From Halopseudomonas sp002296055 (GTDB taxonomy: Bacteria > Pseudomonadota > Gammaproteobacteria > Pseudomonadales > Pseudomonadaceae), in assembly GCF_050876985.1 (NCBI RefSeq), contig NZ_JBPAPP010000001.1: a stretch of DNA of 64,000 bases; one strand, 5' to 3'. The position numbers were made by a program, and so were the translations under genes. A model generated the notes under the pieces. That model made no database searches and was not told the origin of the DNA. It was given only the letters and a program-made list of their open reading frames with translations. Shown here in pieces: positions 8,093 to 17,978 of this stretch (the first letter of the stretch is position 1; the number at the start of each line of letters is the position of its first letter).

Positions 8093-8548
8093 GTGTTTCG
8101 CGGAGCCAATGCCATCAATCTCGACGCCAAAGGGCGACTCGCGGTGCCAGCGCGCTACCGCGACCGCCTGTTGGAGTCGTGTGGCGGGCAATTGGTCGCG
8201 ACTATTGCGCTGGAAGAGCGCTGCCTGTGGATCTACCCACTGCACGAATGGGAAGTGGTCGAAGAGCAGCTGCGCAAGGCGCCGAACATGAATCCGGCGG
8301 TCAAGCGCCTGCAGCGCCTGCTGATTGGTAACGCCAACGATCTGGAGCTGGACAGCAACGGTCGCTTTGTTATTCCGCCGCTGCTGCGTGAGCACGCCGG
8401 GCTGGACAAGAAAGTCATGCTGGTCGGGCAAATCAATAAATTCGAGCTCTGGAGTGAAGAAGCCTGGACGGCTACCACCAGTGCCTATCTGGACGAATCG
8501 CAGGAACCCGGCGAACTGCCGGAACAACTGCATTCGCTGAGTCTATGA
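8093..8548 (+). CDS. mraZ: Transcriptional regulator MraZ
   Basis: A 151-residue protein with two tandem SpoVT/AbrB-like halves: FRGANAINLDAKGRLAVPARYR at the start and LELDSNGRFVIPPLLREHAG in the middle. It forms a ring-shaped oligomer that represses its own dcw operon. GTG 8093 is chosen because VFRGANAINLD is the conserved N-terminus and the length matches pseudomonad MraZ; AAGGAAAAGGAC precedes it. The end overlaps rsmH (ATGA). Confidence 0.96.
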   Translation: MFRGANAINLDAKGRLAVPARYRDRLLESCGGQLVATIALEERCLWIYPLHEWEVVEEQLRKAPNMNPAVKRLQRLLIGNANDLELDSNGRFVIPPLLREHAGLDKKVMLVGQINKFELWSEEAWTATTSAYLDESQEPGELPEQLHSLSL

Positions 8549-9483
8549 GCGCCGCTACCGGTTATTCACATATCAGCGTACTGCTGAACGAGGCGCTTGA
8601 TGGTTTGGCTATTCAAGCTGACGGCCTTTATATCGACGGGACTTTCGGGCGCGGCGGGCATAGCCGCGCGCTGCTTGCGCAGCTCGGGCCGGAGGGCAGG
8701 CTCATCGCCTTCGATAAAGATCCAGAGGCCATTCGGGTTGGCGACCAGCTAGCGGCCGAAGACGGCCGCTTTGTCGTTGTACAGCGCACCTTTGCCGAGA
8801 TGGCCGACGAGCTTCGCGCGCGCGGTCTGGCCGGGCAAGTTCAGGGCGTTCTGCTGGATCTGGGCGTGTCGTCGCCGCAGCTCGATGATCCGACGCGCGG
8901 CTTCAGTTTTCTCAATGACGGCCCGCTGGATATGCGCATGAATCCCTCCGCCGGCCAGAGCGCCGCCGACTGGATCAACAGCGCCAGTGAGTCCGACATT
9001 GCCACTGTGCTTAAAGAGTACGGTGAAGAGCGTTTTGCCAAGCGTATGGCGCGCGCCGTTGTCACTCGCCGCGCTGAGCAGCCGTTTACCCGCACCGCTG
9101 ACCTTGCTGCGGTCATCAAGGAAGCTAACCCCGCGTGGGAGAAGGGCAAGCACCCGGCCACCCGCGCGTTTCAAGGTATTCGTATCTTTATTAACCGCGA
9201 GCTGGACGATTTGGCTGACGGCCTGCGTGCGGCTCTCGATGTGCTGGCACCCGGCGGCCGGCTGGCGGTGATCAGCTTTCACTCACTCGAAGATCGCATG
9301 GTCAAGCAGTACATGCGTCGTGAAGCCAAGGGTGCGCCGATTCCGCGTGACTTGCCCATTCGCGATATCGACATCCCGGTATCCATCAATCTGGTGGGCA
9401 AGGCGATCAAGCCGAGCGCCGCTGAGGTTGATGCCAACCCCCGTGCTCGCAGCGCCGTGCTGCGCGTAGCGGAGAAACGTTGA
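8545..9483 (+). CDS. rsmH: 16S rRNA m4C1402 methyltransferase RsmH (MraW)
   Basis: A 312-residue SAM-dependent methyltransferase that N4-methylates C1402 of 16S rRNA, the same nucleotide whose ribose is modified by RsmI (6547-7404). HISVLLNEALDGL opens the protein, then the SAM motif YIDGTFGRGGHSRALL, GVLLDLGVSSPQLDDPTRGFSF and the C-terminal LAVISFHSLEDRMVKQYM. The start overlaps the mraZ stop by four bases. Confidence 0.97.
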   Translation: MSAATGYSHISVLLNEALDGLAIQADGLYIDGTFGRGGHSRALLAQLGPEGRLIAFDKDPEAIRVGDQLAAEDGRFVVVQRTFAEMADELRARGLAGQVQGVLLDLGVSSPQLDDPTRGFSFLNDGPLDMRMNPSAGQSAADWINSASESDIATVLKEYGEERFAKRMARAVVTRRAEQPFTRTADLAAVIKEANPAWEKGKHPATRAFQGIRIFINRELDDLADGLRAALDVLAPGGRLAVISFHSLEDRMVKQYMRREAKGAPIPRDLPIRDIDIPVSINLVGKAIKPSAAEVDANPRARSAVLRVAEKR

Positions 9484-9788
9484 TGACCGCCCCAGCACCG
9501 CAATCTCGCCGTTCCGGCCTGCCAGCTGGCAGCGGCTGGCTGTTGCTGGTCGCTGTGCTGGTGATTGTCAGCGCGCTGGCGGTTTCTTTCAGTGCGCATT
9601 GGAGTCGCCAGTTGCTGAACGAGCTGGCTGCGGAAATGGATGTGCGCGAGAAGGCGCAGGCTGAGTGGGGGCGACTGGTGCTGGAGCAAAGCACCTGGAC
9701 CGCGTATAGCCGCATCGAACGTATCGCTACCGATCAGCTCGGCATGAAGGTGCCGGAGCCGAGCGATGTGATTTTGGTGCAGCCATGA
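9483..9788 (+). CDS. ftsL: Cell division protein FtsL
   Basis: A 101-residue bitopic membrane protein of the FtsQLB subcomplex. A short cytoplasmic N-terminus is followed by one transmembrane helix (WLLLVAVLVIVSALAVSFSA) and a periplasmic coiled coil (LLNELAAEMDVREKAQAEWGRLVLEQ). The tail ERIATDQLGMKVPEPSDVI is the conserved FtsL ending. ATG 9483 overlaps the rsmH TGA (TGATG); a TTG codon one position earlier is less likely. It is too short for a homology-only call, but the position between rsmH and ftsI decides it. Confidence 0.94.
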   Translation: MTAPAPQSRRSGLPAGSGWLLLVAVLVIVSALAVSFSAHWSRQLLNELAAEMDVREKAQAEWGRLVLEQSTWTAYSRIERIATDQLGMKVPEPSDVILVQP

Positions 9789-11530
9789 AAAAGTTTGCCT
9801 TCAAAGCCAACGGCAGCCTTTATCCCTGGCGTTTCCGCCTGGTGATCGGTGTTCTGGGTCTGTGCTGCGTGGCAGTGGCCTGGCGCATTACCGAGCTGCA
9901 CGTATTGGATGAGGGTTTTCTCAAGAGCCAAGGCGACAAGCGCAGTGTGCGTCATGTGCCGATCCCTGCTCACCGTGGACAGATCACCGATCGCAATGGC
10001 GAGCCGCTGGCAATCAGCACGCCGGTGCTGACCATTTGGGCCAACCCGTCGCAGCTGATCGATCAGCAGTCGCACTGGCCGGCGCTGGCTGCCGCGCTAG
10101 GTACCGACTTGTCCACCTTCAGCGAGCGCCTCAAGGCCAATGCCGACAAGGAATTCATCTACCTGCGTCGTCGCATGACACCGGCAGATGGCGAGGCCGT
10201 GATGGCGCTGGATGTGCACGGCGTTTACAGCATCGAAGAATACCGCCGCTTCTACCCCGCCGGTGAGGTTGCAGCGCATCTGGTTGGTTTTACCAACGTG
10301 GATGAGCAGGGGCAGGAAGGTCTCGAACTGGCCTACGATCAATGGCTGCAGGGCGTGCCGGGCAAACGGCAGGTGCTGCAGGATCGCCGTGGCCGTCTGA
10401 TCAAGGATGTGCAGGTGGTCAGCAACGCCCGGCCGGGCAACGACCTGCGCCTGTCCATCGATCTGCGCCTGCAGTATCTGGCCCACCGCGAACTGCGTGA
10501 GGGCATGCAGGAGTTTGGCGCCAAGGCCGGCTCGGTGGTGATTCTGGATGTGAAGACCGGCGAAGTGCTGGCCATGGTCAACCACCCGTCTTACAACCCG
10601 AATAACCGCTCTAACCTGCAGCCAAGCATGATGCGCAACCGCGCCATGATTGACGTGTTTGAGCCGGGCTCGACCATGAAGCCCATTTCCATGACGGCGG
10701 CGTTGGCCACCGGGCGCTGGAAGCCGAGCGATCAGGTCAATGTCTATCCAGGCACCCTGCGTATCGGTCAGTACACCATTCGCGACGTGTCGCGTGCGCC
10801 CGGCGGCGTGCTGGATCTGGGCGGCATTCTGCTCAAGTCCAGTAACGTTGGTATGAGTAAGGTGGCATTGGACATCGGTGGTGAGGCAGTACATGACGCC
10901 ATGCAGGCGGTCGGGCTGGGTGAGTACACCGGCGTCGGCTTCCCGGGTGAGGGCGTTGGCAAGCTACCGACCTACCGCACATGGCGCTCTGCAGAGACCG
11001 CAGCGTTGTCTTACGGCTACGGCCTCTCGGTCACTGCCGTGCAACTGGCGCAGGCGTACGCCATTCTGGCCAATGACGGTCGCAAGGTGCCGATGTCTCT
11101 GCTGCAGGTCAATGAGCAGCCTGCCGGTGAGCAAGTATTGCCGGAGGACGCTACCCGTCTGGTGCAAACCATGCTGCAGAATGTGATTGAGGCGGAAGGC
11201 GGCACCTTCCGTGCGCGGGTGCCCGGCTACCATGTTTCCGGTAAGAGCGGCACGGCGCGTAAGGCCAGCACCTCCAATAAAGGTTATCGCGAAGACTCCT
11301 ATCGCTCTCTGTTTGCCGGCTTCGGGCCCAGCACCGATCCGCGCATCGCGATCGCCGTGGTGATCGACGAGCCAAGCGAAGGCGGCTACTACGGCGGCCT
11401 GGTTGCGGCGCCGGTGTTTGGCGGCCTGATGTCCAACGTACTGCGACTGATGAACATTGCTCCGGACAACCTGGCCGGGCTGCAGCAGGTTGAGCTGCCA
11501 GCGCCACCGGCTGAAGGGGGGCGCGGATGA
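9785..11530 (+). CDS. ftsI: Peptidoglycan D,D-transpeptidase FtsI (PBP3)
   Basis: A 581-residue class B penicillin-binding protein, the septal transpeptidase. An N-terminal membrane helix (about residues 17-35) is followed by the PBP dimer domain and the transpeptidase domain. Active-site motifs: S296-T-M-K299 (FEPGSTMKP), S352-S-N354 and K487-S-G489. The long C-terminal tail is proline-rich. It overlaps ftsL and murE by 4 bases each, so it is translationally coupled. The family is the target of aztreonam-type beta-lactams. Confidence 0.98.
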   Translation: MKKFAFKANGSLYPWRFRLVIGVLGLCCVAVAWRITELHVLDEGFLKSQGDKRSVRHVPIPAHRGQITDRNGEPLAISTPVLTIWANPSQLIDQQSHWPALAAALGTDLSTFSERLKANADKEFIYLRRRMTPADGEAVMALDVHGVYSIEEYRRFYPAGEVAAHLVGFTNVDEQGQEGLELAYDQWLQGVPGKRQVLQDRRGRLIKDVQVVSNARPGNDLRLSIDLRLQYLAHRELREGMQEFGAKAGSVVILDVKTGEVLAMVNHPSYNPNNRSNLQPSMMRNRAMIDVFEPGSTMKPISMTAALATGRWKPSDQVNVYPGTLRIGQYTIRDVSRAPGGVLDLGGILLKSSNVGMSKVALDIGGEAVHDAMQAVGLGEYTGVGFPGEGVGKLPTYRTWRSAETAALSYGYGLSVTAVQLAQAYAILANDGRKVPMSLLQVNEQPAGEQVLPEDATRLVQTMLQNVIEAEGGTFRARVPGYHVSGKSGTARKASTSNKGYREDSYRSLFAGFGPSTDPRIAIAVVIDEPSEGGYYGGLVAAPVFGGLMSNVLRLMNIAPDNLAGLQQVELPAPPAEGGRG

Positions 11531-12978
11531 AACTGTCTCAATTGCTCCCTGATCTGACTCAGGCCGATATCGAGATTCAGGGCCTGGCCCTGGACAGCCG
11601 CCGCGTAAAGGCCGGTGATCTGTTCCTTGCCTGCGCAGGTCGCCAGCACGACGGCCGTCGCCACATCGAGCAGGCTGTTGCTGCGGGCGCGGTTGCGGTT
11701 GCCTTCGAATCGGAGGGTTTCAGTGCCCCGGCGCTGGCTGTGCCGATGCTTGCGGTCAGCGGCCTGCACCAGCAGCTGTCGGCATTGGCCGACCGTTTTT
11801 ACGGTCAGCCCAGTGCTGCACTGCAGGTGGTGGGTATTACTGGCACCAACGGCAAAACCAGTGTCAGCCAGATGCTGGCCCAGGCGCTGAATCAGTTGGG
11901 TTCGCGCTGCGGCGTGATCGGTACCCTGGGTAGCGGTTTCCCCGATGCACTGGTCGATCATGGCATGACCACCCCCGATGCCCTTGCCGTGCAGCGCCAG
12001 TTGGCCAGCCTGCAGGCAGAGGGCGCGCGCCAGGTCGCCATGGAGGTGTCGTCCCACGCGCTGGATCAGCAGCGGGTCGCGGCGGTGCGCTTTGCGGTTG
12101 GCGTGTTCACCAACCTCAGCCGCGACCATCTGGACTACCACGGCAGCATGCAGGCCTACGGCGAAGCCAAGGCCGAGCTGTTCAAGCGCCCGCTCAGTGC
12201 GGCGGTAATTAATCTGGATGACAGTTTTGGCCGGGAGCTTGCCGGCCGCTGCGCGTGTCCGGTGATGGGCTTCAGCCTGCATGACAGCAGTGCGGCGCTG
12301 TACTGCACCGATGTGCAGTGCGACAGCCTGGGGCTGAGCGCCCGTCTGTTCATTCAGGGCAAAGAATTCAATCTGCGCAGTCCGCTGCTCGGTCGCTTCA
12401 ATCTCAGCAACCTGCTCGCGGTGCTCGGTAGTCTGCTGGCGCTTGGCATTGAGGCAGACGCCGCGCTGGCGCAAGTCGCTTCACTGCAGCCTCCAGCAGG
12501 GCGCATGCAGCGTCTGGGCGGCGGCACACTGCCGTTGGTGGTAGTGGATTACGCGCATACCCCGGATGCGCTGGAAAAGGCGCTGGTCGCTCTGCACGAG
12601 CACGCGGCCGGCCGCGTGATCTGCGTATTCGGCTGCGGCGGCGATCGCGACAACGGCAAACGGCCGTTGATGGCGCGCATTGCCGAGCAGCATGCAGCGA
12701 AAGTGGTAGTGACCGATGACAACCCTCGCACCGAGGCGTCGGCACAGATCATCGAACAAGTTTGTCAGGGTGCGGAACACCCGCAGGCGTTGACCGTCAT
12801 ACCCAACCGTGCACAGGCAATCGCGCAGACGATTGCGGCGGCACAGACCGGCGATGTCATTCTGCTCGCCGGCAAGGGTCACGAGAATTACCAGGAGATC
12901 GACGGCGTGCGTCACCCCTTCAGCGATATTCAACAAGCCGGTCAGGCTCTGCAGCAGTGGGAGGCCAGCCATGCTTGA
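11527..12978 (+). CDS. murE: UDP-MurNAc-L-Ala-D-Glu:meso-DAP ligase MurE
   Basis: A 483-residue ATP-dependent Mur ligase that adds the third residue of the peptidoglycan stem. ATP loop GITGTNGKTSVSQ at about residue 104-114, and the lysine/His region TNLSRDHLDYHG. The motif DDNPRTE near residue 397-403 is the DNPR signature of meso-diaminopimelate specificity, as expected for a Gram-negative wall. Its end overlaps murF by 8 bases. Confidence 0.98.
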   Translation: MKLSQLLPDLTQADIEIQGLALDSRRVKAGDLFLACAGRQHDGRRHIEQAVAAGAVAVAFESEGFSAPALAVPMLAVSGLHQQLSALADRFYGQPSAALQVVGITGTNGKTSVSQMLAQALNQLGSRCGVIGTLGSGFPDALVDHGMTTPDALAVQRQLASLQAEGARQVAMEVSSHALDQQRVAAVRFAVGVFTNLSRDHLDYHGSMQAYGEAKAELFKRPLSAAVINLDDSFGRELAGRCACPVMGFSLHDSSAALYCTDVQCDSLGLSARLFIQGKEFNLRSPLLGRFNLSNLLAVLGSLLALGIEADAALAQVASLQPPAGRMQRLGGGTLPLVVVDYAHTPDALEKALVALHEHAAGRVICVFGCGGDRDNGKRPLMARIAEQHAAKVVVTDDNPRTEASAQIIEQVCQGAEHPQALTVIPNRAQAIAQTIAAAQTGDVILLAGKGHENYQEIDGVRHPFSDIQQAGQALQQWEASHA

Positions 12979-14359
12979 AGCGCTGCGCCTGAGCGACCTG
13001 CTGAAACCCCTGATGGCGACCCTCAACGGGGTCGATACCCATTTTGATAGCGTCAGTATTGATGCTCGCACCATCCAGTCCGGCGGTCTGTTTGTTGCCT
13101 TGGCTGGCAGCCGCAGTAACGGCCATGACTTTGTCGCCCAGGCCCGTGAAAACGGTGCGGCAGCAGCCATGGTCGAGTACTTGGTAGATGATCCGCTGCC
13201 ACAGCTGCTGGTGCATGACTGCCAGCTTGCGCTGGGCAACCTGGCCGCTCTGGTGCGCAAGCAGTTTGACGGCACGGTAATCGGCATTACCGGCTCCAGC
13301 GGCAAAACCACGGTCAAGGAAATGCTGGCTGCGATTCTGCGCGAATGCGGCCCGGTGCTGGCCACACGCGGCAACCTGAACAACGAGCTGGGTGTGCCGC
13401 TGACGCTGCTGCAACTGACCAGCGAGCACCGCTTTGCCGTGATCGAGATGGGCGCCGCTCAGGTGGGCGACATCAATTACAGCATGGGCCTGGTCAAGCC
13501 GCAGATCAGCGTGCTGACCAACGCCGAGATGGCGCACGTTGGCCGCTTCGGCAGCCCCGAGAGCATTGCCAAGGCCAAGGGCGAAATTGTGTCTGCGCTG
13601 CCGGCCGGTGGTCATGCAGTACTGAACCTGGATAGCCCCTGGTTTGAACAGTGGTATCAGCTACTCGGCAGCCGCCGCACTGCCAGCTCCTTCAGCCTGA
13701 AGAATCCGACTGCACAGCTGCGCGCCGAGGCGCTTGAGCTGGACGAGCAGGGACGCCCGCACTTCAACCTGATCACGCCCGAGGGCGGTGTGGCGGTGCG
13801 GTTGCAGCTGCGCGGCATGCACAACGTTGCCAATGCGCTGGCCGCTGCCGGGGCTGCTCTGCAGGCGGGCGCCGATCTGACTGCCATCGCCACCGGGCTT
13901 GGTGCTTTGGCTCCCGTCGATGGTCGTGGTAACTGGTCCGCCGGGCCGGGCGGCGCGCAGATCATCGATGACGCCTACAACGCTAATCCCGCATCGGTAA
14001 TTGCTGCCATTGACCTGCTGGCCAGTCTGGACGGCAAGCGCATTCTGGCGCTAGGCGATATGGGCGAGCTGGGCGAGTGGGCCGAGCAGAGCCACCGCGA
14101 CGTAGGTGAGCACGCTCGCAAGGGGGGGCTCGACGCTTTGTACGCGACTGGCCGTCTGTCGGCGCTGGCCGTAGAGGCCTTTGGCGAGCAGGGACACCTG
14201 TTTGACAGCCGCGAGGCCTTGGTCGCCGCACTGAAGCCCGCTCTGGATGCCAACACACGCGTGTTGGTGAAAGGCTCGCGTAGCGCGGGCATGGATACCG
14301 TCGTCGCCGGCCTTCTGGCCCCGGCTGACACGCACAACAACGATAACGGGGCCAGCTGA
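12971..14359 (+). CDS. murF: UDP-MurNAc-tripeptide:D-Ala-D-Ala ligase MurF
   Basis: A 462-residue Mur ligase that adds D-Ala-D-Ala to complete the pentapeptide precursor. P-loop GITGSSGKTTVKEM near residue 105-115, AVIEMGAAQVGDI, and the C-terminal-domain entry IIDDAYNANPASVIAAIDLL. ATG 12971 lies inside the end of murE (8-base overlap); the frame is open further upstream, but that part is murE sequence in another frame. It contains a G7 run at 14122-14128 in frame (KGGLD). Confidence 0.98.
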   Translation: MLEALRLSDLLKPLMATLNGVDTHFDSVSIDARTIQSGGLFVALAGSRSNGHDFVAQARENGAAAAMVEYLVDDPLPQLLVHDCQLALGNLAALVRKQFDGTVIGITGSSGKTTVKEMLAAILRECGPVLATRGNLNNELGVPLTLLQLTSEHRFAVIEMGAAQVGDINYSMGLVKPQISVLTNAEMAHVGRFGSPESIAKAKGEIVSALPAGGHAVLNLDSPWFEQWYQLLGSRRTASSFSLKNPTAQLRAEALELDEQGRPHFNLITPEGGVAVRLQLRGMHNVANALAAAGAALQAGADLTAIATGLGALAPVDGRGNWSAGPGGAQIIDDAYNANPASVIAAIDLLASLDGKRILALGDMGELGEWAEQSHRDVGEHARKGGLDALYATGRLSALAVEAFGEQGHLFDSREALVAALKPALDANTRVLVKGSRSAGMDTVVAGLLAPADTHNNDNGAS

Positions 14360-14360
14360 C

Positions 14361-15443
14361 ATGTTGCTTTTCCTTGCCGAGTTTCTCCAGCAGTACTACT
14401 CCGGCTTTTCCGTCTTCCAGTACCTGACCCTGCGCGGCATTCTGGGCGTGCTGACCGCACTGGCTATCGCACTGTTTCTCGGGCCCTGGATGATTCGCAC
14501 GCTGCAGACTCGCCAGATCGGTCAGGCGGTTCGCAACGATGGCCCGCAGTCGCACCTGTCCAAAAAGGGCACGCCGACCATGGGTGGCGCGCTGATTCTG
14601 GTGGCGATCGGTATTGCCACCCTGCTGTGGGCTGATCTGCGCAACCTGTACGTCTGGGTCGTGCTGGGTGTAACTATCAGCTTTGGTGCGGTGGGTTGGG
14701 TAGACGACTACCGCAAGGTGATCGAGAAAAACTCCCGTGGCCTGCCGTCGCGCTGGAAGTACTTCTGGCAGTCCGTTTTTGGTCTGGCTGCGGCAATCAT
14801 CCTTTATATGGCAGCGAAAACGCCGGTCGAAACCACGCTAATCGTGCCGTTCTTCAAGCAGGTCGAGTTTCAGCTGGGCATCCTGTTTGTGGTGCTGACC
14901 TACTTCGTCATTGTGGGCTCCAGCAACGCGGTCAACCTGACCGATGGCCTGGATGGCCTGGCCATCATGCCGACGGTGATGGTTGGCGGCGCATTGGGCA
15001 TCTTTGCCTACCTGTCCGGTAACGCCAAGTTCGCGGAATACCTGCTGATCCCCTACGTGCCGGGTGCCGGCGAGCTGATCATCTTCTGCGGCGCGCTGCT
15101 GGGCGCGGGCCTGGGCTTTCTCTGGTTCAACACCTATCCCGCCCAGGTCTTTATGGGTGACGTGGGCGCGCTGGCGCTGGGCGCGGCGCTGGGTGTGATC
15201 GCCGTGATCGTGCGGCAGGAAATTGTGCTGTTCATCATGGGCGGCATTTTCGTGGTGGAGACGCTGTCGGTCATCGTGCAGGTGGCGTCGTTCAAGCTGA
15301 CCGGCCGCCGGGTGTTCCGTATGGCGCCGATCCATCACCACTTTGAACTTAAAGGCTGGCCGGAGCCGCGCGTGATCGTGCGCTTCTGGATCATCACCGT
15401 CGTGCTGGTGCTGATCGGTCTGGCCACATTGAAGCTGCGTTGA
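14361..15443 (+). CDS. mraY: Phospho-MurNAc-pentapeptide transferase MraY
   Basis: A 360-residue polytopic inner-membrane enzyme with about ten helices that makes lipid I from UDP-MurNAc-pentapeptide and undecaprenyl phosphate. Conserved motifs: SKKGTPTMGG, VGWVDDYRKV (Asp pair), NLTDGLDGLAIMP, FMGDVGALALGAALG and MAPIHHHFELKGW (triple His). The start is one base after the murF stop. Confidence 0.98.
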   Translation: MLLFLAEFLQQYYSGFSVFQYLTLRGILGVLTALAIALFLGPWMIRTLQTRQIGQAVRNDGPQSHLSKKGTPTMGGALILVAIGIATLLWADLRNLYVWVVLGVTISFGAVGWVDDYRKVIEKNSRGLPSRWKYFWQSVFGLAAAIILYMAAKTPVETTLIVPFFKQVEFQLGILFVVLTYFVIVGSSNAVNLTDGLDGLAIMPTVMVGGALGIFAYLSGNAKFAEYLLIPYVPGAGELIIFCGALLGAGLGFLWFNTYPAQVFMGDVGALALGAALGVIAVIVRQEIVLFIMGGIFVVETLSVIVQVASFKLTGRRVFRMAPIHHHFELKGWPEPRVIVRFWIITVVLVLIGLATLKLR

Positions 15444-15453
15444 GGAGCAGGGC

Positions 15454-16803
15454 GTGTCACTGATTACCACGGACAAACAACGGATCATCGTCGGGCTCGG
15501 CAGCAGCGGGCTCTCGGTCGCCCGTTATTTGGCGGGCCAGGGCCTGTCCTTTGCCGTGGCCGACACCCGTGAAAACCCGCCCGGGCTGGAAAAGCTGAAG
15601 CGTTTTGCCCCCATGGCAGATCTGTATCTTGGCGAGTTGAATGAAGCGCTGTTGTGCGCTGCCGATGAGCTGATCGTCAGCCCCGGCATGGCGCTGGCAA
15701 CGCCGGCGCTGCAGGCCGCCGCCAAGGCAGGCGTCAGCATCGTGGGTGATATCGAACTCTTTGCCCGTGCGGCCAAAGCGCCGATCGTGGCGATCACCGG
15801 CTCCAATGCCAAGAGCACCGTGACCACGCTGGTCGGTGAGATGGCTGCGGCGGCCGGCGTCAAAGTGGCGGTTGGCGGCAACCTAGGCACACCCGCACTG
15901 GATCTGCTGGATGAGCAGCCGGAGCTGTACGTGCTGGAGCTATCCAGTTTTCAGCTGGAGACGACCCAGAATCTGAACGCGCTGGTGGCGACGGTGCTGA
16001 ATATCAGCGAAGACCACATGGATCGCTATACCAGCCTGGCTACATACCATCTGGCCAAGCACCGCATCTTCCGCGGTGCGCAGCAGGTTGTGGTCAACCG
16101 CGATGACGCGCTATCGCGCCCGCTCGTAGCCGACGACCTGCCGCGCCTCACCTTTGGGCTGTCCCGTCCCGATTTCAAAGGGTTTGGCCTGATTGAGCAG
16201 GAGGGTGAAAGCTGGCTGGCCCATGAATTTACCGCCCTGATGCCAACCCGTGAGCTGAAAATGCGTGGCGCGCACAATCAGTCCAACGCCCTGGCTGCAC
16301 TGGCGTTGGGGTTGTCTGCCGGGTTGCCCATGCCGGCCATGCTGGAAACCCTGCGCAACTTCACTGGTCTGCCGCACCGCTGTCAGTGGGTTGGTAGTCA
16401 TCAGGACGTGGCTTACTTCGACGATTCCAAGGCTACCAATGTGGGCGCTGCACTGGCGGCCATCAATGGCTTTGCTGCAGACATGACCGGCAAGCTGGTA
16501 CTGATCGCCGGTGGTGACGGCAAGGGCGCCGATTTTGCGCCGCTGCAGGCGCCAGTCGCGGCGCACTGCCGCGCGGTAGTGCTGCTTGGCCGCGATGCTG
16601 ACCGTTTGAGTGCCGCGCTGGGTGATGCGGTGACGCAGCGCCGTGTCGCCTCTATCGAGGACGCGGTCAGCATCGCGGCTGAGTTGGCTGAACCGGGCGA
16701 CCTGGTACTGCTGTCGCCCGCGTGCGCCAGCCTGGATATGTTCCGCAACTTTGAAGAACGTGGTCGGCTGTTCGCCGAGGCGGTCGGGAGGCTGGGCGCA
16801 TGA
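15454..16803 (+). CDS. murD: UDP-MurNAc-L-alanine:D-glutamate ligase MurD
   Basis: A 449-residue Mur ligase adding D-Glu. The N-terminal Rossmann domain (RIIVGLGSSGLSVARYL) binds UDP; the P-loop is AITGSNAKSTVTTLVGEM near residue 112-124, followed by LELSSFQLE and NISEDHMDRY. GTG 15454 is preceded by GAGGAGCAGGGC, an excellent ribosome-binding site, which supports this start. The end overlaps ftsW by 4 bases. Confidence 0.97.
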   Translation: MSLITTDKQRIIVGLGSSGLSVARYLAGQGLSFAVADTRENPPGLEKLKRFAPMADLYLGELNEALLCAADELIVSPGMALATPALQAAAKAGVSIVGDIELFARAAKAPIVAITGSNAKSTVTTLVGEMAAAAGVKVAVGGNLGTPALDLLDEQPELYVLELSSFQLETTQNLNALVATVLNISEDHMDRYTSLATYHLAKHRIFRGAQQVVVNRDDALSRPLVADDLPRLTFGLSRPDFKGFGLIEQEGESWLAHEFTALMPTRELKMRGAHNQSNALAALALGLSAGLPMPAMLETLRNFTGLPHRCQWVGSHQDVAYFDDSKATNVGAALAAINGFAADMTGKLVLIAGGDGKGADFAPLQAPVAAHCRAVVLLGRDADRLSAALGDAVTQRRVASIEDAVSIAAELAEPGDLVLLSPACASLDMFRNFEERGRLFAEAVGRLGA

Positions 16804-17978
16804 ACCTGTCTCTCAACCTACGTGAAGTCGCCGCGCCGCTGATTGGCGCACGGCGTTTTGATATGGATATGCCGCTGCTGGTTGGCGCCTTTGGCTTGCT
16901 GGCGCTGGGCCTGATCATGGTGACATCGGCGTCGATGGAAGTGGCGGCCGGGCGCCTCGGTAGCCCGTTGTATTACATGAATCGCCAGATCGTTTATCTG
17001 TTGATTGGCCTGGTGGCGCTGGCTGCGACGCTGTCGGTGCCGGTAGCGGTGTGGGAGCGTTTCCGCTTTCTGCTGCTGTTTATGGGCTTCGCCCTGCTGG
17101 TGGCAGTGTTGATTCCCGGCATCGGCCGCGAGGTCAACGGTAGCTGGCGCTGGATTGGTGTTGGTCCGATCAACATTCAGCCCTCCGAATTGGCCAAACT
17201 TTTTGCCGTGGTCTTCCTGGCCGGCTATCTGGTGCATCGACAGGACGAGGTCAAAGAGGCCTGGTTTGGCTTTATCAAGCCCTTCATGGTGCTGGGCCCA
17301 ATGGCCTGCCTGCTGATTGTGGAGCCTGACTTTGGTGCCACCGTGGTGCTGCTGGGCGCGGCCACTGGCATGCTGTTTTTGGGCGGTGTTGGTTTGTTCC
17401 GCTTCCTGCTGCTGTTTGGCTCGCTCGGCGCGCTGGCGGCGCTGGCCGTGTGGGCTGAGCCCTATCGTTTGCAGCGTCTGACGGGCTTTCTTGACCCTTG
17501 GCAGGACCCGTACGGCACCGGTTATCAGTTGACTCAGGCGCTGATCGCCTTTGGGCGTGGCGAGTGGTTTGGCGTGGGGCTGGGCAACAGCATTCAAAAG
17601 CAGTTCTACCTGCCTGAAGCGCACACCGACTTTGTGTTCGCGGTGCTGGCAGAGGAGTTGGGCATGATCGGTGCGCTGGCGGCCTTTGCTCTGCTGATCT
17701 TTGTGGCCGTGCGAGGCCTCTACGTTGGCCTGGCTGCCGAACGCGAGGGCATGCTGTTTCACGCCTATCTGGCTTACGGCCTGGCGATCATGTGGTGCGG
17801 CCAGATTCTGATTAACGTGGGTGTGAATATCGGCTTGCTGCCAACCAAGGGGCTGACACTGCCGTTCCTCAGCTACGGCGGTAGCTCGCTGGTGGTGTGT
17901 TGCATCTGCCTTGGCTTGTTGCTGCGTATCGACTGGGAGCGCCGTCAACCGCGCCAGGAGGCCAGCAATGAGCAATAA
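16800..17978 (+). CDS. ftsW: SEDS peptidoglycan polymerase FtsW
   Basis: A 392-residue membrane protein of the SEDS family with about ten transmembrane helices. It polymerises septal glycan strands from lipid II together with FtsI. Conserved features: GREVNGSWRWIGVGPINIQPSELAKL, LVEPDFGATV-like segment (LIVEPDFGATVVLL) with the catalytic Asp of the family, LTQALIAFGRGEWFGVGLGNS, and GLLPTKGLTLPFLSYGGSSL. The position between murD and murG separates it from its paralogue RodA. Confidence 0.97.
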   Translation: MNLSLNLREVAAPLIGARRFDMDMPLLVGAFGLLALGLIMVTSASMEVAAGRLGSPLYYMNRQIVYLLIGLVALAATLSVPVAVWERFRFLLLFMGFALLVAVLIPGIGREVNGSWRWIGVGPINIQPSELAKLFAVVFLAGYLVHRQDEVKEAWFGFIKPFMVLGPMACLLIVEPDFGATVVLLGAATGMLFLGGVGLFRFLLLFGSLGALAALAVWAEPYRLQRLTGFLDPWQDPYGTGYQLTQALIAFGRGEWFGVGLGNSIQKQFYLPEAHTDFVFAVLAEELGMIGALAAFALLIFVAVRGLYVGLAAEREGMLFHAYLAYGLAIMWCGQILINVGVNIGLLPTKGLTLPFLSYGGSSLVVCCICLGLLLRIDWERRQPRQEASNEQ